A DNA stretch of 64,000 nt. Origin: Saccharina japonica (taxonomy: Eukaryota; Sar; Phaeophyceae; Laminariales; Laminariaceae). Each line of letters starts with the position of its first letter. Position 1 is the first letter of the stretch. The notes beneath the pieces are model-generated. The model was not told the DNA's origin. It was given only the letters and a program-made list of their open reading frames with translations, and searched no databases. The stretch covers positions 25,984-89,983 of the forward strand of contig MEHQ01003298.1 in the NCBI GenBank assembly GCA_008828725.1, in the 5' to 3' direction. Both the position numbers and the translations under genes were made by a program. This document shows, piece after piece, positions 1 through 11,605 of the stretch.

Positions 1-1590
1 AGATCATAGCGGTTAGTTGGCTCTACCACTAGGAGCTGTTATACTTGAGGTTGAGGGCCTTTGACAAAAGCGTCTACCTGGATACTGGTACCTCCCTGAA
101 CCTCTACGTCTTTCGCAATGCGTAGTTTCCAGTGCAGAGTGCCTTTATCCTTCCATACAGAGCTTCCTAACTCCATAATCCCCACCGGAATCTTCGGTTC
201 CTCCAACTGTTCCGGTTCTTGCTCGTCTGTCGATGGTTTCACCGCGCAATAGTGGTCCCACTCGGCATATACATCGCTCCTGTTGCGGTCTCTCCGACCT
301 CCTTCGAGGCGAATGGTACCCACGATGAGGATGATGTCGGCCGGAAACCCTCCTCACCATCGAAACTGATGATACTTCGATGATCCGTCATGAACGCGGC
401 TCCAAGCACCATCGCGTACGGGAGTCCTTTCACCACCCAGAAATTCACACGGAATATCTGGTCGACCGGTGCAAACACCAGCGGTAGCAAGCACGAGCCT
501 ACCACTTCTGTCGGGGGTACGGCGCTGTTCTTTGGGTTTGCAGCGCTAAGTAGGCCCTTTCACGTTGGACTCACCAGCGATTTGCCCCAACAGTCACGTT
601 CCTCAATGGACTCGATGAACTGCCGTGACACGTAGTTTCCTCCACCTGCCGCAGTATCCACCAGCACCGCAATCGGAAGTCGCCGGCTGGGGTGTTGGAG
701 AGCCTCCTCACCGCTCCCGGTGCAGCACCGACTCGTAAGCGCTCTTCCGTCCTTCTTCCCCTATTTCCTTGACTAGGCGGTCGACCATGCGTTGGGCTTC
801 TCTAGAAACCCCCCCGGTTATGTAGTATAACTGATTAAGTTGTCCGATCCGCGATCCATCAGTTCCTAGTGGGATGGGTGGTTGTCCTCCCTGGGGTCCC
901 CACCCCTGCATCATGGGTTGACCACCCCACGGTGCCTGCCACCCCTGAGCTCCCGCTGGTCCGATGAACCCTGGCTGCTGTTGACCAGTGAACCCTGACT
1001 GCTGTTAACCAGCGAACCCTAGCTGCTGTTGACCAGCGAACCCTGGCTGCTGTTGACCAGCGAACCCTGGCTGTTGTTGACCAGCGAACCCTGGCTGCTG
1101 TTGACCAGCGAACCCTGGCTGCTGTTGGCTAGCTAATCCTGGCTGTTGTTGCCACAGCGGCCTTAGCACCATCGGAGGTCCCCACCGCGATCTAGGGTTC
1201 GGTTGTGCTCCTCTTGGGGCTGCCTGTAGACCCCATCGTCCTCCGATTCCAAAGGGCGACGGTAGAGGGGGAGGGGCCATCTGATTATACCCGCCTCCCG
1301 CTCCTACAGGATTTTCCGGTCCTGTCACCCCTTGTCCTGCACCACCCTGCGGACTTCATCCAACCTGGCCGCCCTGTGGTGGGTCTCCAGCCTGGCCGCT
1401 GTGTGACGGGCCTCTCTGTGGCGGGCCTCCCCTCGGATAAAGTCCACCAAAAGGTCCCCACAAAGGTCCCCCTCTTCCTGCCATGGCTGTTTGGTGACCC
1501 CGGTTATGTTCTTCCCTTCCATCACTCCTCCCCCCCTCCCCGGGACGCCGCCCGTTTCCCTTTGACGAAACCTCTCGCTTTGCTGTCGTG
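1..1590 (-). mobile_element. LTR retrotransposon fossil, gag and aspartic protease part
   Basis: Reading the minus strand, a proline/glutamine-rich gag-like stretch (about 1330-700) is followed by a retropepsin-like domain (about 690-240) with the active-site block AVLVDTAAG and the later hydrophobic block LPYAMVLGAAFMTDH, which resembles the flap-to-ILG region of LTR-retrotransposon proteases. Reverse transcriptase and integrase would lie beyond the left edge of the window, so no LTR is visible and the superfamily cannot be fixed; a Ty3-like element is most likely. The part seen is broken, with at least one or two breaks, and is a fossil of moderate age. The right boundary is uncertain, because a tandem array begins at about 1592. 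Confidence 0.6.
980..1150 (-). repeat. 24-bp tandem repeat inside the gag fossil
   Basis: About six to seven copies of a 24-bp unit encode an eight-residue QQQPGFAG-type repeat on the minus strand. It lies in the gag-like part of the LTR fossil and is low-complexity protein sequence rather than an independent satellite. Confidence 0.8.
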
Positions 1591-1591
1591 T

Positions 1592-1706
1592 AGAGCTAGA
1601 TGAACTCGACGAAGCTGTGCAATATACGACGGACTCGACGACGCTGTGTTGTACCCGATGTACTCGACGAAGCTGCGCAGTACACGACGGACTCGACGAC
1701 GCTGTG
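1592..1706. repeat. 29-bp minisatellite (58-bp higher-order unit), left part
   Basis: Alternating 29-bp units begin ACTCGACGAAGCTG and ACTCGACGACGCTG, giving a 58-bp higher-order period. The array stops at a single N (1707) and reappears at 2960 on the far side of an assembly gap. It is probably one longer array that assembled badly. Confidence 0.85.
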
Positions 1707-1707
1707 N

Positions 1708-1787
1708 ATTTTGCTTGTAAAAATAGTGAAATATATAGGTTTTTGTGTGTACCGTAGGTGCTAGTTACTATGGTCCCTCGTAGTAGC
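1708..1787. mobile_element. MITE family 1, right half only
   Basis: It matches the right half of the roughly 103-bp inverted-repeat element seen complete at 16838-16940 and 21183-21285, including the AGGTTTTTGTGTGTACCGTA core and a terminal ACTATGGTCCC motif. The left end is missing at the N at 1707. Confidence 0.7.
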
Positions 1788-2242
1788 GCATATAATGGCT
1801 GGGCGGATTGCGCGAACAGGCTTCTTCGGATTCATTTCTTTCGGGAGATACTATGAGCCCTTCATGTGAGTAGGTGATCAAATAAGCCACCACCCTTACA
1901 GGGGGGTATGATATCAGTACGTACCAATACGGTATTTATTGTAGGGGATCAGTGAGACAGGTTGCTTGACATAAAAAAAAACCTTAAAACAGAGATTGCC
2001 TTCTGTAGAGACGGAGTTGCTGTCCCCCGTCCGCCTCTTTTGCCCCCAATCGCCACCGGTCGTTTTTGCAGCTTTCTGAGGCCGGCCAAGGCAGTCCTTG
2101 GTCTTCTTTGGAAGTAAGGTTGGATCGATTCAGTGATGTCCACAATCAAGGTTATATGATTTATCCATTTGATTTGGGACACCCTATTCAATCCAATATA
2201 TTCTCAGCTGGCCTACCCCCTCCCCACCCCCTCAGCACCCCC
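1788..2242. other. Intergenic, repeat-derived, no gene seen
   Basis: It begins with a degraded copy of the dispersed repeat that carries a GCGCGAAC core, also seen at 14.3, 15.1, 24.1 and 30.4 kb. The rest is unrecognised. The stretch ends in C-rich sequence at the assembly gap. Confidence 0.5.
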
Positions 2243-2959
2243 NNNNNNNNNNNNNNNNNNNNNNNNNNNNNNNNNNNNNNNNNNNNNNNNNNNNNNNNNN
2301 NNNNNNNNNNNNNNNNNNNNNNNNNNNNNNNNNNNNNNNNNNNNNNNNNNNNNNNNNNNNNNNNNNNNNNNNNNNNNNNNNNNNNNNNNNNNNNNNNNNN
2401 NNNNNNNNNNNNNNNNNNNNNNNNNNNNNNNNNNNNNNNNNNNNNNNNNNNNNNNNNNNNNNNNNNNNNNNNNNNNNNNNNNNNNNNNNNNNNNNNNNNN
2501 NNNNNNNNNNNNNNNNNNNNNNNNNNNNNNNNNNNNNNNNNNNNNNNNNNNNNNNNNNNNNNNNNNNNNNNNNNNNNNNNNNNNNNNNNNNNNNNNNNNN
2601 NNNNNNNNNNNNNNNNNNNNNNNNNNNNNNNNNNNNNNNNNNNNNNNNNNNNNNNNNNNNNNNNNNNNNNNNNNNNNNNNNNNNNNNNNNNNNNNNNNNN
2701 NNNNNNNNNNNNNNNNNNNNNNNNNNNNNNNNNNNNNNNNNNNNNNNNNNNNNNNNNNNNNNNNNNNNNNNNNNNNNNNNNNNNNNNNNNNNNNNNNNNN
2801 NNNNNNNNNNNNNNNNNNNNNNNNNNNNNNNNNNNNNNNNNNNNNNNNNNNNNNNNNNNNNNNNNNNNNNNNNNNNNNNNNNNNNNNNNNNNNNNNNNNN
2901 NNNNNNNNNNNNNNNNNNNNNNNNNNNNNNNNNNNNNNNNNNNNNNNNNNNNNNNNNNN
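2243..2959. other. Assembly gap (717 N)
   Basis: A run of N. Tandem-array sequence follows it directly and also occurs 0.5 kb upstream, so the gap is probably unresolved array. Long open frames reported across it are artefacts. Confidence 0.98.
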
Positions 2960-3098
2960 ACTCGACGACGCTGTGTTGTACCCGATGTACTCGACGAAGC
3001 TGCGCAGTACACGACGGACTCGACGACGCTGTGCTGTACCCGATGTACTCGACGAAGCTGCGCAGTACACGACGGACTCGACGAAGCTGCGTCGTACA
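2960..3098. repeat. 29-bp minisatellite, right part
   Basis: The same 29/58-bp alternating units as 1592-1706, about five units, decaying at the right end into unrelated sequence. Confidence 0.85.
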
Positions 3099-3099
3099 A

Positions 3100-5340
3100 G
3101 GCGAAGATGGAGTCCAACGATGTAGTCCAGGGAGACGAGTGGAGTCCAGGGGGTCGATGGGGCCTAGTAACACCGGGTTGTCTCCATCAAACGGGCATAA
3201 ACAGTGGCTCGGGACAAAGTGGGTGGGAAAAGGTTTCGAGTACATGTATATCTACCTTCCTGGTTTATTGAAAGTTGTCCACTTATCATGATATATATAT
3301 ATGTAACCCTTCGAAAGCTCGAGTCTTTACTAACAGAGTAACGTATGAAATCCCCTAGGTATCTAAGACACATCAATCTAATTGTAGGCATTAGCTATAT
3401 CCGTCATTGTTGTACATCCTTTACACATTATCTCAACGAAGTTGGGACAGCAGAATCTATAATTTTGTAAACATCTATTGAGGTATCAACATCCATTCAT
3501 AGAGTAACACTCGATAAAGGTTTCAGGGTCTACATATATTCATGCATAACTATTACTAGTAAACTCCTATGATCCTTGAAAGTATTTGTATAGTAGCTCC
3601 CCAAATGTATGTAGCTCCGCTGTATGCAGTAATTCCCATGACGTGTATAGCTTCACTGACATCTGAAATATTATTTTGTTTCCATTGGTTAATATTAATG
3701 TATTCTCTACAATCCTCAAAATTCCAACGTACTGTTATCGAGCTTCCCCCGTTCCCGACTCCCTATGATAATATCTCTGAACCATGTTTCCAATTCCGGT
3801 AAGTTCTCAGCATGACAAAGAGCAGCTATAGAAAGGCTTACATTCCCCATACATAATTGAAAACTAGAACCAGTTTGCAGTATCACTACCCCTGAAACGC
3901 CTGTGAGAACGACCTTGCAGAGCCTGTAGAACCTGCGAAGAAAATCACCATCACAAAGGCTAAAACCAAATTGCCTGCAAAAAGCCAAATTGACTGCAAA
4001 AAGCCCTTGTCTTGTGATCGTCTCATAGTATGCAACAAGTGTAGATCAGCCAACAAACCCGAACTCATTTTCAACCTGTATGATGACCGTAGGCACATTC
4101 CTGTAGTGGTTTATCACGCAACAAGTACTTAAACGAAGTCGGACAAACCAAAACGCGACCAAATAACTTGTACAGTAATTGTTAATCCTCCAGACCAATC
4201 AATCAATCGATCTCTCATACTATAAAAGGTACAATAAACAAGTATCCCCAATAATAGCATATACATCAAATACTCTATACTTACAAACGTGCATAATTTT
4301 GACCATATATACAGCAGTAGTAGGTATATGTGTGTACGAGTAAATTATGTGTAATCTAATACTCTATGCTCACAAACGTGTACTATTTTGACGATATATA
4401 GCAGTAAAACGAAATAATAATATTACTATATTATACACATGTTACTGGCTTAACGGTACATGTTACTCCGTTCCCACCATCCTGTCTAGACATAAACAGA
4501 GATAAACAGACACCCCCCCAGCTTGACAGTAGACAATGCTTACGTACTTGATTGAATACGTACTGATACATAAACAAAAACAAATGAATGTCTTGCGGAG
4601 CAATTTACGAATTAGTTAATTTCCCCCACCGATGCACACAACGTCCTCAATATTAATAGCCTCTTATCCTCTACCTGGTATACAAGTACGCGTACGTATG
4701 TCGCATACAAAAAAAACTGGTACACAAACAAAAAAAACACCACCTAGAGTACACGACCACCTATTCTCATCACTCGTGCAGCCTGCTATTTCTGTTTCTG
4801 TGATTTTCAACGATAAAATAGAGTTGAACTATTATCCATTTTTTTTAAAGCCAAAGGAAAGCCACAAAGCCACTCTGTGCATGCATGCAAACAAATAGTA
4901 CGAGTAATAATATCATAGATAGAAATTGGAAAGCTACATAGCATCAGACAGAGAGTAACACGTTCTTACAGCAGAGAAAAACCCGTCATACACTAACATA
5001 GTACATAACGTCGGATCGATATGTTTGCAATACAATACTGTACGTAGATTCAATTATTATTCTCGGAAATTGCACCAGATTCATTCTGCCTTGAAACGAA
5101 TATTACTTCGCATTACAGCAACAGCAGTAGATATAATTTCCGCAATTTCAGACTGCCTAGTCTATTTCCTATACATTATTTATCAACCTCAACTCAAGAG
5201 CAGCTTACTGCTGTGCCTGTGAGTCAAGCAAGCTTGTCAGAGTCAACCTGCAAAACATTGCCCCCCGGACCCATCCCAGCTGAAGCCCCATGTAACGAAG
5301 GATAAGAGCTTACAGACGCAAACACTCAGGTCTCCAATTC
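3100..5340. other. AT-rich intergenic stretch, no supported gene
   Basis: Only short open frames are present (under 100 codons), with no recognisable domain and no convincing splice-flanked exon. Short direct repeats occur: a 'caaacgtg' segment followed by 'tatata' recurs at about 4280 and 4375. A lineage-specific exon or noncoding RNA could be missed. Confidence 0.5.
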
Positions 5341-5381
5341 CCTGTCCCTAGTCTCCCACCACTTCTAGTTCGTTTCCTTCC

Positions 5382-5678
5382 GTGCATGTCTTCAGGTTGA
5401 CTCCTTCTGTATCCTCGTGTCCTGTTACGACAGCTTCCAGACAGCTTTCTGCAAATTCCAGTCTAGCCTCAAGCAATCCTCCTCCAAGCGCTAGTGCTAT
5501 ACAACAGATCTCCGAATCAAACCTCCAACGATACCTTGAGGCAAGGACCGCTGTACTCAGTCTCGGTTCGCAGTTACTCAAGCTCACGTCATATCAAGTT
5601 CTCTTCGTTTTTCCCTCAAAGGTTTGTGTGTATTTGGTTTGTTTTGACTGTCTGAGAGCGGTGCTTTCTTTGGATTGA
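5382..5678 (+). other. Unassigned open frame, possible coding fragment
   Basis: A 98-codon frame, rich in Ser and Ala in its first half, includes a plausible helix (SESNLQRYLEARTAVLSL) before turning hydrophobic. Base composition is more balanced than the flanks. No family is recognised, and an antisense frame of similar length overlaps it. It may be an exon fragment, a transposon remnant or chance. Confidence 0.15.
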
Positions 5679-5910
5679 CAGGGAGTTGTACAATCCTAGG
5701 AAGCATTCCGCGACGTATTTTACGTTCCGTGCGTCAATCCGCCGCAACAAAAACACAAATATCCCAATCCCACGTAAAAAACAAAACAGACCGGAGAAAA
5801 CGACGATTAGCGATAACGCACCAACGACAAGATGACATATTAAGTTACACATCCCACGCTAACAAATAATCAAGTGAGTATTACCAATACACCGATCAGT
5901 ACACAAACAG

Positions 5911-5979
5911 GACGGAAACGCGAGTGAAAATTATCAGATTGGCCACCATGTTACAAACAATGTGGAGGTCACCGTGGCC
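5911..5979 (+). CDS. Candidate upstream exon of the epimerase-like gene
   Basis: A 69-bp in-phase segment lies between an AG acceptor (ACAAACAG, ends 5910) and a GTGAGG donor (5980). It would encode 23 residues beginning DGNASENYQIGHHV and ending NNVEVTVA, with beta-helix-like Asn and alternating-hydrophobic character. It sits 75 bp before the left inverted arm. Its phase-0 end does not match the phase inferred for the next recognised exon, so another exon or an error would be needed. This is a tentative call made from sequence character only. Confidence 0.22.
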
Positions 5980-6054
5980 GTGAGGGCTGGCCACGGGTAT
6001 CAAAAACATCATCCCTTTAAACCCTTGGATACTTATCGTTCCACGTCGACCAAT

Positions 6055-7610
6055 ACTACTCGTACTGCGATCTACTGCACTATTCAATGGATTTTTCCAT
6101 GCCCATCTGGGTGAAGCTCGTCTAGTCTATATGCATAGAGCGCCCTACTCGTACATGGGGTTTGCGCAGTCCATAGCGGCGTGGGGGTCGTACATCTGAG
6201 GCGTCTATCGCTTGTTCGGAATACGCGCTTCTGCCACAGCTGGCTCTTGGGTGCCAGGATAGGGGAGGGCAAAGCACGGAAGAGAAGAAGGAGTGTCCAC
6301 AAAGGACGATAAAGTCCCTGCTTGAATATACACATGAAGATTTCTTTCTCCGGGGGCTGACCCTTCGTCGCCCCCGTTACGCTATGTTATCACACCTTAA
6401 CCGGAAACCCTTTCTCGATCCATTGAAAGACTAGGACACCGTCGAAACACGACTACTACCGCAAGGTGTTAGCCGCCGGGCGCCCTGTGGCCACGGCCCC
6501 TGCCAGCATAAGAATAGTGTGTTCGACTTGTGAACAGCTTTCACTGTGTCCAGCTGGAGCAACAACAGCAGTGCTCTGGCCTGCCTTCCGGGTGAAGGTG
6601 GCAAGTTTGGAGCACGGCACGCTTTCACGTTGCAGTATTCTGCCCGCGTGGGTATCTTCTCATCCGCCGCCGTGCTCCTGAAGACGTTGCCCAACAGGTT
6701 TCCTCTCTACGAGCCTACGTGGCAGGCACCGCTTCGCCCTTCGCGACGGTATAAAAAAAGGGCTAGCCGATGGACGATCACATGACCTAAGGGTCGTTTT
6801 AACGAAGAAAAAAAATAATAATTTGGAAAAACAAAAACATTCAAATCCGCTTTTCATTGGTCAACACACGCACCAGCACCAAAGATTAGGATCTTGGGAC
6901 ATAATATTTGGTGCTGGTGCGTGTGTTGACCAATGAAAAGCGAATTTGAATTTTATTTTTTCCAAATTGAATTTATTTTATACTCGTTAATTCGGGCCCT
7001 AAGCATGAAATGATTTTGTTTTTTTTATAACTTAATTGTTTTAATCCTCGGGCGGATGGGTAAAAACAAAGCTTAATTAAGCCCAATGAGAGAAGTACTG
7101 GGACTTGAGGAGCTCTACACACCTCACCCAAAATACTGATTTTGGAGGGGTATAATAGGGCTATGTGTATGATACATACCCGATGAACAGTCCCATGGCC
7201 TAAACTCATGAAATGAAAAAACACTGCGCCACAAAAATGAAATTCCGACGATTTTTTGGTTAACCCATTCAGAACTGAGAAACATATCCCCCACTGATTC
7301 CAAGTAGTTTGTCCCCAAATACGTGGGACCAGTTCTTAACCCATTCATAACTCAAAAACAAATCCCACACTAATTCCAAGTAGTTTGTCCCCAAATTTGT
7401 GGGACCAGTTCTTGAGGGGTTAAGGAGCCCCGTCATCCAGAAGCATTTTTCTGCCAAAAAAACGGTACACCACCTCTATCGAAGCACGCGTCCGCACTCC
7501 CCTGTGGGAACTCAACGCTGCTTATTTACTACGGGTATACGACGAAAGGCAACACGTAATAAGTGAAAGACACTACGACCTAGTAACGACTTCAGCCTTT
7601 CGCCGGGGGG
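6055..7610. repeat. Left arm of a 1,556-bp inverted repeat
   Basis: It is the reverse complement of 12350-13905. Every position checked pairs at a constant coordinate sum of 19,960, so the arms align with no indel and look essentially identical. The arm holds a 150-bp foldback element and a MITE-family-2-like segment with an internal duplication (about 7300-7500). The outer end starts ACTACTCGTACTGCG. The two arms enclose a LINE and about 0.75 kb of other sequence. Confidence 0.93.
6820..6969. mobile_element. Foldback (hairpin) element in the left arm
   Basis: Two arms of about 62 bp pair around a short loop. The inner 44-bp stem (6840-6883 with 6907-6950) has one evident mismatch and includes CACGCACCAGCACCAAA and its complement. 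The outer stem pairs AATTTGGAAAAA with TTTTTCCAAATT. It carries no coding capacity and is probably a small nonautonomous inverted-repeat element. An identical copy lies in the right arm. Confidence 0.8.
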
Positions 7611-7724
7611 CAGAGACAACACATTGACACGTCATCCCGAGGGGGTGGTGCAATGGTGCGGCGGTGGGGGGGAGGGGGAAAAACAACAAAACAAACAAAC
7701 AAACAAACAAACAGTCCAGGACAG

Positions 7725-10013
7725 TCAATCCGGCACATATCGCGCTACTCGGTCCGCCATTTCTCGCTTGTTTCCTTCCCTCGCCGATTCGCCCTTCTTC
7801 CGCACCCCTCCCGTCCCGTTGGTTCTTGGTGTCTCTTTGTTGTTGCTGCGCTCTTTTTCTCGCTTGGTCGCTCGTTTTCGGCTAGCCTCCTCTTCGTCCT
7901 TGCGCCAGGAGGTCATAAACCTCTCAGCTCCCTGCAGCACTCCCTTGTACCACTGCCTTCCTCCCTTCACCTTCGCTGCTTCCGTCCAAACTGAATTAGG
8001 GACTCCGAAGACACATCTCTCGTCGTCGGTAGAGCCGTGCGTAGCTCCGAACGCCTTGAAGTCGTCCTTCAGGCACGTCTGCCAGTTCCGCTCCGGGCAC
8101 CCCGCGCCCGAGTCCTTCCCCCCCACCAGCTCCCCGAACATCAATCGTTTCGGGAGTCGCCTGCGTGGCTGCCTTGCCACGGCCCCCCCGAACAGCAGGC
8201 GCCGCTGCCGGACAGTGGCTTCCACGCTCTGGCACCCGACCCTCTTCAGGGCCTGGGCGTAGGACATCTGCCGGTAGGTGCCTTGCTTGCGCTGGTACCC
8301 AATAACTCGCAGCAGCAGCCGGTGGTGTATCGTCCGCAGCAGTCGGTAGTGGTCGCGACGTGGGGCCCATGTCATGCAACCGTACAGCAGTGCCTCCATC
8401 GCCTCCGCTTGAAGCAGGCGGGCCTTGAGTCGAAACGGTGCTCCCGGCCTATTGAAGAGCTCCGGGCCATACCTCCTGACGCACGCCGACGCTGCTCTGC
8501 TCCTGAAGTTGATCTCCCGGGTGAGGTCGCCATGTTCGTTGACGAGGCCGCCCAGGTACCCGAACTCGAAGGTTTGGGTGTATCTCTGCCCCGCTGCTTC
8601 GATGATCAGCGGCGGCGGGGGCGGTGTTGGCTGCTTCTCCTTTACGCGCATCAGGAGAGCCTCCGTATTCTTCTCCGACACCGTTAGCCCGAACTCCCCA
8701 AACACCTGCACGATAACGGTCATCATCCTCGCCAGTCCGTCAGCGGACCTCGATACAACGCCGGCGTCTTCGGCATACAGCATCCCCCACACCGCCCTCC
8801 GTACGCGGTCGAGCGGTGTCTCCGTCCCCACTCCCGTCTCCTCCTTCAGGAGCACTAGGTTCTGCATGATACCATCGTCCTCGCTGAATCGTACGATAAC
8901 GACCTCTAGGGCCGCGGCGAAGAAAACGTTGAACAGCAGTGGGGACAGCACACACCCTTGTCGCAAGCCCTGCGTGACCAGGAACCAGTCCGACAGTTCT
9001 CCATCGTCCATGCGCACCCGGGCCCGCATTCCGTCGTGGAATTGGCGGATGACGGCGACCATCTACGCAGGAATCCCGGCCCTGGCCAGGACCTTCCACA
9101 GCAGCTCTCGGTCCACCAAGTCATAGGCCTTCTGTAGGTCGACGAAGCACATGTAGAGCGGTATTCTCCTTCTCCGCCCTAGTTCCTGGAGTCGGCGCAC
9201 GACGAACAGCATGCATACTGTGGATCGACCAGGTCGGAAGCCGCACTGTTCCTCCGGGAGGATGTTGTTGGCTTCGCCGAAGGCGCTTAGGCGGTTGGTG
9301 ATGCGTTTGGCGGGGACTTTGCCTACGTGCGATAGTAGCGAGATCCCCCTGAAGNTTGTTGCAGTTGACCGGTCGCCCTTCTTGTACAGCACTTTGATGG
9401 TTGCATCCTTCCACTCTTGCGGATCTCTCCTCCGTTCCACACGTCGACGAGGATGGCATGAAGGCGCTCCAGGACGACGGGTTCGTCGTCATCGATCTTG
9501 AGCAACTCGGCAGGGAGGGAGTCATGGCCGGGTGCCTTCCAGTTCTGCAGGCCTTCCGTTGCCCGTTCCACCTCCTCGAGGTCTGGCGCCGCTCCCAACC
9601 GTCGGTGTGGCTCGTCGTCGCTGATCGTTGCGTCACTTTTCGGCGATGTCTGGGGTTCAGGGTGGGGGACTGGTGTTGAGGAGGGTGCCGAAGAATCCCG
9701 CCCACCGCTGGAGGATGTCTTCCTTGCTCCGGAGCAACACGCCATTCTCGTCCGTGACGAACTGCTGCCCCCCCGCTTGTCTCCCGCTGAGGCCCACTGA
9801 TCTCTTAAGGTGTTTGTACAGCCCTCTCATGTCGCGGTCCTTGTAGACCGCTTCGAGCTCCGCCACGTACCTGTCGAGGTGGGCATAGATGCCCGTTTCG
9901 ACTGCTGCGGTCACTCCCTTACATGCTGCTTTGAGGGTCCTCCATGTCGCTGTGGTCCAATTGCCCCTCATCGCGCGGCGCGCTTCCGCCGCTCTGGCAA
10001 GGGCCTCCTCCAA
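7725..10013 (-). pseudogene. LINE 1 ORF, reverse transcriptase and C-terminal part
   Basis: Reading the minus strand: a helical linker (VAELEAVYKDRDMRGLYKHL), the RT entry block [60 protein letters not shown] (palm, first catalytic Asp), [15 protein letters not shown], then the palm box as YAED where YADD or YSDD is usual (the related copy at 41.5 kb has YSDD), and [10 protein letters not shown]. The tail has LLYGCMTW and [10 protein letters not shown] blocks common in LINE C-termini. An in-frame TAG sits at 9063-9065, and a frame change coincides with the N at 9355. The YAED change and the TAG suggest an inactive or slightly decayed copy. Confidence 0.88.
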
Positions 10014-10023
10014 GCTGCTCTCG

Positions 10024-11408
10024 TCACTGGGGTCTCACACCACTCCTGCGTGCGTCGTCTCCGTGGTTCCTCGGGTATACTGTCTGCGCCGCGTCGAGGA
10101 GGGCATTGGTAAACAACGTCGCCATCCCCGCTGTGGTGGTCGCTGGCTCACCTGGTTGTTGGTCGAGGTTGTGGATGAACCGCTCGCTCACCGCCCGTTG
10201 TGCTGTTTCGACCTGCAATTCCTGTCGGCTGAACTGCTGCTGTTTCGGTTTGGTCCGCACTGCTCGGTTGTGGGCGAGTCTGCCACCGAGGTCGACGGTG
10301 GCTACCACCATGTTGTGGTCTGAGTCCGCCTTTACTGGGCGTACTGGTTGGGGAATGACGACTACGTTGGACACTCGGCGCGGTGTGCCTGTCGCGTGAG
10401 GATGTAATCGATGCGCCGGCATNCGTCCCCCGATACGCCGTTGTATGTGTGCCATATCCCACCCTTACGTGTGGGGAAGAAGGTGTTCGTGATTGCTAGT
10501 CTGTTGTCCGTTGCGAAGGTCAGCAGTAGCCTGCCATTGTCGTTCAGCTTATCACGCCCGTGCTCGCCCATGATACGTTCGTCCTCTCCATCCACCCTCT
10601 CTCCCGTCCGCGCATTGGCGTCCATCAGTACGTAGACACACTCCTTGGCAGGGATCCCCCGCACGAGGCTGTCAAGTTTTTCCCAGAACCTATGCTTGCT
10701 GTCGGCGGTTGCGACCTCTGTTGGGCGTACGCAGCTACGAAGTTGACCGCTCCGCGGTTGCCCGTTATCTCAAACCTCATGGCCATAAGGCGTTCATCGA
10801 TATATTCGGTGGTGTACGCAGAGTTCCTGCACATTGACTCTTTAACGGCTATTCCCACACCGTGTGTTCCACCTGTCTCCGTGCCACAGCAGAACACCCG
10901 AAACCCTGCTGCTGCGAATTCCGTTCGGCCTGCCCTCCTTGTCTCCTGTAGCCCTAACACCGAAACNGTTTTGTCTCGCTGCCTCGTACAGGATGCTGCA
11001 GGCTCTCCCATAGCCGTTAGCCCCTTTTACAGCCAGAGTCCGCACATTCCAGGTTGCTACCCTAACAAGTGTACTCTGCTGCCTCTCCCGGGCGATGCGT
11101 GGTGCCTTCCTAGCCAGCCTACGCTTCGCCCGTCCCCTCCTTTTCCTCCTTCGTGCCCTTTTTATCTGTTTTGTTTCTGTTGCTTTGCGCACTCTCGGGG
11201 CATAGTAAAAAACGTTAACCCGGTGCGTGTCTGTTGTACCAGAGATACGCCTCATCCCGGAGCGGCTCGACCCTCCAGCTCTGGATTCTCCTCCTTCCTC
11301 TCTCTGGTGCATACCCACACGGTGTGCGGTCACTCCGCCACCCTCTCCGTGCTCTCTGCTGCTGCATGGCCCCGGTGTCCAAGCCGGGGCGTTAGGGTTT
11401 AACCCCAT
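10024..11408 (-). pseudogene. LINE 1 ORF, N-terminal endonuclease part
   Basis: This part encodes an exonuclease-endonuclease-phosphatase (APE-like) domain, which nicks target DNA to prime reverse transcription. In order on the minus strand: VATWNVRTL (strand 1, catalytic Asn), LGLQETRR (catalytic Glu), HGVGIAVKE, VLMDANARTG (catalytic Asp/Asn pair), RRIDYILTR, and SDHNMVVATV (the terminal SDH signature). All expected motifs are visible but spread over three frames; two of the shifts sit exactly at the N bases 10967 and 10423, which suggests assembly error rather than decay. A further frame change follows the SDH block near 10045. A basic start region precedes the domain. Confidence 0.85.
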
Positions 11409-11605
11409 CTGCAGCCACCCGAGCTAGCTGCGTCGCGAGTTACTCTGACCTCACGATAGCGGTAACTCCCGACTGCCAGACTCAGGATCCCCCTCTGAAC
11501 GGTGCTAGGGACCGTGTATCCGTCTGGGTTGGGTGGTCTTTCGAGGTTTAAGTCCACTTACGGACCTCGGCCTACCTCAGCAGGGAGGCAGGCCGGGGGG
11601 TGGCT

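Larger units (their letters stand above)
7611..11605 (-). mobile_element. LINE 1, near full-length non-LTR retrotransposon with endonuclease and RT
   Basis: The 5' end is at about 11605, where the third copy of the flanking sequence (20401-20405) stops matching. The 3' end is near 7620-7710, where a (GTTT)n tail is followed by G/C-rich sequence on the minus strand. One long ORF of about 1,230 codons (11408 to 7725) contains an apurinic-type endonuclease followed by a LINE reverse transcriptase and a C-terminal region. The layout resembles RTE- or Jockey-like single-ORF LINEs; the clade is not settled. The copy is young-looking. Three of its frame changes coincide with single N bases (10967, 10423, 9355); a further frame change lies near 10045 and one in-frame TAG at 9063-9065. 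It lies between two inverted arms. Confidence 0.9.

Noticed and set aside
2066-3271. Long open frames (285-401 codons) on both strands around 2.2-3.2 kb
   Set aside because: They run through the 717-N gap; the real sequence on either side is tandem array.
3716-3988. 90-codon minus-strand frame as a retroelement piece
   Set aside because: A weak resemblance to an LTR-element linker block only; no supporting neighbour motif.
7624-9126. Plus-strand frames of 212-233 codons
   Set aside because: Complementary to the LINE 1 reverse transcriptase; they are shadows.
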